Positions 60,249 through 64,000 of a stretch of 64,000 nt of DNA are shown one piece after another. The number at the start of each line of letters is the position of its first letter. The stretch's first letter is position 1. Origin of the DNA: Robiginitomaculum sp. Its GTDB lineage: Bacteria; Pseudomonadota; Alphaproteobacteria; Caulobacterales; Maricaulaceae. The notes beneath the pieces were generated by a model. It did no database searches. It saw only the letters and a list, made by a program, of their open reading frames with translations, and was not told the origin of the DNA. A program made the position numbers and the translations under genes. The stretch spans positions 62,001 through 126,000 of the forward strand of contig JAJFFO010000013.1 of assembly GCA_021776615.1 (NCBI GenBank). Direction: 5' to 3'.

Positions 60249-60548
60249 GTGGCGCAGAACGAGCTATCAAAACTGCTGGCCTCAATTAAGGAAAATAGTG
60301 CAAACTTCGTCAGCTTGGGTGGCAACGTTGCCCTACGCAATGCTCGTGGTGTGATATCCGATGCCACAACATTAGCAATCAGCCTTAGCAATGCACAGGC
60401 GAAACAAAGGGACAATATCCGGCTTTTACAGTTTCAACTTCGTATTGACGAGGGCCGCCTGCGACTAACGAAAGAAAAGCAAGCCGGGATTGAGACCGAC
60501 ATGGACGATATAGCCAAGGGTATGACAGCCAATAATTGCTTGATGTGA
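60249..60548 (+). CDS. Small coiled-coil hypothetical protein (99 aa), GTG start
   Basis: GTG 2 nt after the previous stop, with AAGGGG about 8 nt upstream. The product is helical, Gln/Lys/Arg-rich at the C-terminus (NAQAKQRDNIRLLQFQLRID), probably coiled coil. The frame stays open upstream to 60084 without an ATG/GTG/TTG before 60222, so the two ORFs may once have been organised otherwise. The following 207 nt (60549-60755) hold no supported gene. Confidence 0.45.
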   Translation: MAQNELSKLLASIKENSANFVSLGGNVALRNARGVISDATTLAISLSNAQAKQRDNIRLLQFQLRIDEGRLRLTKEKQAGIETDMDDIAKGMTANNCLM

Positions 60549-60755
60549 AAGAGAGACGCATTCTTCCCTTGGCAATATCAGCCCTACCGCCAATGAAAAC
60601 TAGCCGCTTAAGAGATAGATGATGACCATTTTATGGACAAAACTGGTGTGTGGTTGCCGCCGTGGCGCTTACGGGAAGCGGTGCCATGGAGATTGGGGCG
60701 CTATCCCTACCATACATAATAGCAAGGGTTGGGACTCACTTGCCAGACCAGTGCA

Positions 60756-61238
60756 CTATTGCGGCGTAATCAGGTGCAAAGGCAGTGAAGTTGTGTCTTT
60801 AACCGAGCGGATAATAATGCGCGAGACGGCGGTTTGTACAAGATCCATAGACAAAATCTCATCGCGTAGAAAATCATCATAGGTGTGCATGTCGGTGGTA
60901 ACGATTTTCAAAACATAGTCCACAGCGCCGGTAACGGTTGCACAAGCCAGCACTTCTGGCAGCTCTTTGACCGCCGCTTCAAATTTGGCCAGGTTAGAGC
61001 GCGTTGGCCGCTCCAGCTTAACCGACACAAACACTTCAAAATTCAACCCCAAGAGATCACGGTCCAACACCGTCACCTGACAGGCAATAATCCCGGCTTC
61101 TTCAAGGCGTTTAATCCGTCGCCAACATGGTGAAGACGACAAACCAACTTTAACCGCGACATCCGCCACCGACAGGGAGGCATCGCCCTGCAAAAGTCGC
61201 AGAATTTTAATATCAATTTCGTCGATTTCGTTGCTCAC
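60756..61238 (-). CDS. bkdR: Lrp/AsnC-family regulator of bkd operon
   Basis: A 160 aa feast/famine regulator: N-terminal winged HTH (LSVADVAVKVGLSSSPCWRR) and C-terminal RAM ligand domain (ACATVTGAVDYVLKIVTTDM). Start GTG (VSNEIDEIDIKIL) with GGGAG 8 nt upstream; a longer ATG frame is unlikely. It diverges from the branched-chain dehydrogenase genes. BkdR of Pseudomonas is an Lrp-type activator of bkd responding to branched-chain amino acids; the same role is inferred. Confidence 0.9.
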   Translation of the reverse strand: MSNEIDEIDIKILRLLQGDASLSVADVAVKVGLSSSPCWRRIKRLEEAGIIACQVTVLDRDLLGLNFEVFVSVKLERPTRSNLAKFEAAVKELPEVLACATVTGAVDYVLKIVTTDMHTYDDFLRDEILSMDLVQTAVSRIIIRSVKDTTSLPLHLITPQ

Positions 61239-61298
61239 CAGCTTCACTCCCAAGGTGATCAAAATTATTTTACCCGCGCTATTGCACTTTTTAGAGGA

Positions 61299-61316
61299 CA
61301 AATGCAATCATATTTG
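61299..61316. promoter_or_regulatory. Candidate BkdR site: CAAAT-N8-ATTTG
   Basis: Inverted repeat with 5-bp arms, located between bkdR and bkdA1. Its right arm continues as ATTTGC, shared with the sites at 61340 and 61373. Assigned by position and repeat pattern only. Confidence 0.4.
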
Positions 61317-61339
61317 CCATAATACCGGTGGAAATTGCC

Positions 61340-61352
61340 ATTTGCTGCAAAT
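61340..61352. promoter_or_regulatory. Candidate BkdR site: ATTTGC-T-GCAAAT
   Basis: Perfect 6-bp arms about one central base, 49-61 nt upstream of the bkdA1 start. Further ATTTGC copies at 61312-61317 and 61373-61378 lie 28 and 33 bp away, close to three helical turns, as expected for multimeric Lrp binding. Confidence 0.55.
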
Positions 61353-61400
61353 AAGAGGGCATAAATACCCCCATTTGCGGTCTCATAGAAGAGTTTATCG

Positions 61401-62642
61401 ATGACACATGTGCCTTCAAGCAATATGTCTGGTTTCGCTGTACCCGAGCCTAATGCACGGCCCGGCGACACACCAGATTTTTCGCACCTTAAGCTAGATC
61501 AAAACAACCTTGCACCAAAACCGGACCCCATTTGCGAAGCGTCCGAAACTTATGGGCTCGCCAATTCCCTGGTGCGTGTTTTGGATGATGAAGGGCAGGC
61601 ACAAGGCCCCTGGAATCCGCAGCTTTCGCCAAAAGTGCTGCGCGAAGGCCTGCATTTAATGCTGAAAACCCGCACCTATGATGCGCGCATGTTCAAACTG
61701 CAACGGCAAGGCAAGATGTCGTTTTATATGAAATCGCTTGGCGAGGAGGCGATTTCCGTCGCCGCCGGCATGGCATTGCGGGACGAAGACATGCTGTTCC
61801 CATCCTACCGCCAGCAAGGCCTGCTGTTCGCCCGAGGGCACGACATGGTTGAAATGATGAATCATTGCCTGTCAAACGCCAAGGACCCGCTTAAAGGCCG
61901 CCAATTGCCAGTGCATTACACATGGGCAAAAGGGAATTTTTTCTCCATCTCCGGCAATCTTGGCACCCAATTTCCGCAGGCCGTAGGGTGGGCAATGGCC
62001 AGCGCCTCCCGCGCCGAATCAGCAGTCACCGCTTCGTGGATTGGCGATGGCACCACCGCCGAGGGCGATTTTCACGGCGCTTGCACCCTGGCCAGCGTCT
62101 ATAAAGCGCCGGTAATCTTGAACGTCGTCAATAACCAATGGGCGATATCTTCATTTGCCGGTATTGCCGGCGGCAATAATGCCACCTTTGCCGCCCGCGG
62201 CATTGGCTATGGACTGGCGACCTTGCGGGTTGATGGCAATGACTTTCTGGCGGTCTATGCCGCAACCCAATGGGCGGCGGATCGGGGACGCGCCGGGCAT
62301 GGGGCGACACTGATTGAAACCGTGACCTACCGCGCTGATGCGCACTCTACCTCAGATGACCCCCATAGATATCGCCCCAAGGAAGAGGCTGCCGCCTGGC
62401 CGCTTGGCGACCCTATTGAGCGATTAAAGGCACATCTGATCGCGCTTGGCGAATGGGACGACGACCGCCATCAGGCCCTTGAAGAAGCACTGACAAAAGA
62501 AGTGTTGGCCTCCTACAAAAAAGCCGAAAGCAATGGCACGTTGCGCGATGGCCCCCTATCGCCAATTCCTTCAATGTTTGAGGATGTATTTGCCGAGCAA
62601 CCTTGGCATTTACGCCGTCAACGTCAGGACTTGGGGGTTTAA
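61401..62642 (+). CDS. bkdA1: Branched-chain 2-oxoacid dehydrogenase E1 alpha
   Basis: A 413 aa thiamine-diphosphate-binding subunit. TPP motif GDGTTAEGDFHG...NN (with VVNNQWAISS), and RxxRxxHS-like loop TYRADAHSTSDDPHRY bearing the phosphorylation-loop region. It pairs with E1 beta to decarboxylate 2-oxo acids from Val, Leu and Ile. AGAAGAG lies 7 nt before the ATG. The E1 beta ATG follows the stop with no gap. Confidence 0.95.
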   Translation: MTHVPSSNMSGFAVPEPNARPGDTPDFSHLKLDQNNLAPKPDPICEASETYGLANSLVRVLDDEGQAQGPWNPQLSPKVLREGLHLMLKTRTYDARMFKLQRQGKMSFYMKSLGEEAISVAAGMALRDEDMLFPSYRQQGLLFARGHDMVEMMNHCLSNAKDPLKGRQLPVHYTWAKGNFFSISGNLGTQFPQAVGWAMASASRAESAVTASWIGDGTTAEGDFHGACTLASVYKAPVILNVVNNQWAISSFAGIAGGNNATFAARGIGYGLATLRVDGNDFLAVYAATQWAADRGRAGHGATLIETVTYRADAHSTSDDPHRYRPKEEAAAWPLGDPIERLKAHLIALGEWDDDRHQALEEALTKEVLASYKKAESNGTLRDGPLSPIPSMFEDVFAEQPWHLRRQRQDLGV

Positions 62643-63656
62643 ATGGCTAGAATGACCATGATTCAGGCGGTCAATTCCGCCCATGATGTATTATTGGAAC
62701 GCGACGACCGGGTTTGCAGTTTTGGCGAAGATGCCGGTTATTTTGGCGGCGTCTTCGGATGCACCCAGGGCTTGCAGGAAAAATACGGCAAAACCCGGGT
62801 TTTTGACGCACCGATCAATGAAGCCGCCATTGTTGCTATGGCCATCGGCATGGCCGCCAATGGCCTGCGGCCGATCGCCGAAATTCAGTTTGCGGATTAC
62901 ATTTTTCCGGGCTTTGATCAAATCGTTTCCGAACTAACGCGCATTCGCTATCGTTCGGGCGGTCAATTTACCGCGCCTTTGGTCTTACGCTCCCCCTGCG
63001 GCGGCGGCATTTATGGCGGGCAAACTCATTCCATGAGTCCCGAAGCGTTTTTCACCCATATTCCCGGGCTTGTGGTGGCCATGCCGACCACCCCTTATGA
63101 CGCCAAGGGCATGTTGATCGCGGCCAGTGAAAGCGACGACCCGGTTCTCTTTTTCGAACCCAAAAGACTGTATAATGGCCCGTTTGATGGCGATCCGCAC
63201 AAACCGGCATTAAGCTGGGCCAGCCATGAAAAAGGCGAAGTTCCAGAAGGCCATTACACCGTGCCTCTGGGCAAGGCCGAGATGGTTCGTGAAGGCAATG
63301 CCCTGACCGTAATTGGCTATGGCACCATGGTCCATGTAGCGCTGGAAACCGCGCGCCTGGCTGGCATTGATGCAGAGATTATCGATCTTCGCACCATCGT
63401 GCCTTATGATATGGAAACCATTGCCCGCTCGGTTAACAAAACCGGCCGATGCGTCGTGGTGCACGAAGCGCCGCGCACCAGCGGCTTTGGCGCCGAACTT
63501 ATCGCGCAAATTCAGGAAGACTGTTTTTACGCGCTCGAAGCACCGGTAAAGCGGGTGACCGGGTGGGATACCCCCTACCACCACGCCCATGAATGGTCAT
63601 ATTTTCCCGGTCAGGCCCGCTTGAAGCGCGCCATGCTAGAAACGCTGGAGGCGTAA
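62643..63656 (+). CDS. bkdA2: Branched-chain 2-oxoacid dehydrogenase E1 beta
   Basis: A 337 aa transketolase-like subunit: GEDAGYFGGVFGCTQGLQEK at the N-terminus, FAEIQFADYIFPGFDQI-type TPP contact region, and C-terminal transketolase domain ending SYFPGQARLKRAML. It immediately follows bkdA1 and precedes bkdB with no intergenic bases. Confidence 0.95.
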   Translation: MARMTMIQAVNSAHDVLLERDDRVCSFGEDAGYFGGVFGCTQGLQEKYGKTRVFDAPINEAAIVAMAIGMAANGLRPIAEIQFADYIFPGFDQIVSELTRIRYRSGGQFTAPLVLRSPCGGGIYGGQTHSMSPEAFFTHIPGLVVAMPTTPYDAKGMLIAASESDDPVLFFEPKRLYNGPFDGDPHKPALSWASHEKGEVPEGHYTVPLGKAEMVREGNALTVIGYGTMVHVALETARLAGIDAEIIDLRTIVPYDMETIARSVNKTGRCVVVHEAPRTSGFGAELIAQIQEDCFYALEAPVKRVTGWDTPYHHAHEWSYFPGQARLKRAMLETLEA

Positions 63657-64000
63657 ATGGGACTCTATTCATTTAAATTGCCTGACGTTGGCGAAGGTGT
63701 TGTCGAGGCGGAAATCGTCGAATGGCACATTACTCCCGGCCAAAACGTCAAGGAAGACGATGTGCTGGTTGATCTTATGACCGACAAGGCCACGGTGGAA
63801 ATCCCCTCGCCGGTCAGCGGCGTCATCAAGGAATTGACCGGCGACCCCGGCGACGTTTTACCCGTCGGCACGGTGATTATCACCATTGAAACCGATAGCG
63901 TTGGTGAGACCGAGGAAGAAGCGCCAAAACCAGAATCGGCACCGGCACCAGAACCAGCATCGGCACCAGAACCGGCAGCCGCCAAGGCTGAGGCCAGCAA
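63657..64000 (+). CDS. bkdB: Branched-chain dehydrogenase E2 (dihydrolipoyl acyltransferase), 5' part
   Basis: About 114 codons visible, running off the window. Lipoyl domain at residues about 3-77 with the lipoylated Lys in LMTDKATVEIPSPVSG, followed by an Ala/Pro/Glu-rich linker. Peripheral-binding and catalytic domains lie outside. Confidence 0.93.
   Translation, partial: MGLYSFKLPDVGEGVVEAEIVEWHITPGQNVKEDDVLVDLMTDKATVEIPSPVSGVIKELTGDPGDVLPVGTVIITIETDSVGETEEEAPKPESAPAPEPASAPEPAAAKAEAS

Noticed and set aside
60009-60548. 180-codon frame interrupted by one TAG at 60081 (possible pseudogene or amber readthrough)
   Set aside because: The two tandem GTG ORFs (60100 and 60249) have better ribosome sites and codon composition in the 5' half.
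60619-60882. 87-aa plus-strand frame
   Set aside because: No family, poor ribosome site, and the second half is antisense to bkdR.

Overview
The window is chromosomal DNA of moderate GC from a Gram-negative bacterium, almost certainly an alphaproteobacterium. Evidence for this is a DUF2794 protein, a RutR-type TetR regulator with its operator, an Lrp-controlled bkd operon, a long-form HisG next to a TrpR-like YerC protein, a TonB-dependent receptor and a YdbH/YnbE/YdbL operon. The order cannot be fixed from sequence alone. No insertion sequence, CRISPR array, prophage or plasmid module was seen. Most of the window is core metabolism, with short accessory patches.

Layout. 1-3.4 kb: minus-strand operon yerC(hisR-like)-hisG-hisD-hisC, with hisC cut by the window edge. 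3.4-6.1 kb: a fused aspartokinase/diaminopimelate decarboxylase. 6.1-9.2 kb: an ABC exporter whose permease is fused to a GldG-like domain. 9.2-11.4 kb: a non-coding stretch, DUF2794, an AT-rich exported ABM-fold protein and a UPF0104 membrane protein. 11.4-20.2 kb: xseA, purD, an exported amidohydrolase, a hybrid sensor kinase, a PepSY protein, a GNAT enzyme and a membrane protein. 20.3-25.6 kb: ligA, a TonB-dependent receptor and a YdcZ-type transporter.

25.8-36.0 kb is the most coherent system. It holds rutR, a RutR operator, then preT, preA, a class III aminotransferase, a methylmalonate/malonate semialdehyde dehydrogenase, beta-ureidopropionase, an NCS1 nucleobase transporter and dihydropyrimidinase. 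Together these can import uracil or thymine, reduce and open the ring, release beta-alanine (or 3-aminoisobutyrate) and carry it to acetyl-CoA (or propionyl-CoA). An alpha/beta hydrolase and a TTC38-type TPR protein follow.

38.3-50.3 kb: SleB-type hydrolase, ppdK, a REP-like palindrome, the unusual glyQ-cupin-CDGSH-glyS operon, a tRNA/rRNA methyltransferase-like protein, DUF2007, a polyprenyl diphosphate synthase, an acyltransferase and an FAA hydrolase. 50.4-58.6 kb: a MerC-like protein behind a Zur-like palindrome, ydbH-ynbE-ydbL, a dodecin without its flavin-stacking Trp, an AT-rich GNAT/unknown pair, a thiolase and sfsA. 58.7-60.6 kb: tRNA-Leu(UAA) followed by unrecognised genes. 60.8-64 kb: bkdR diverging from the branched-chain 2-oxoacid dehydrogenase operon, which runs off the window.

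No wholly new multi-gene system could be demonstrated. The best leads are the TTC38 protein beside the pyrimidine cluster, the cupin/CDGSH pair inside glyQS, the Trp-less dodecin, several strong unassigned palindromes, and three short leader ORFs that overlap downstream start codons.
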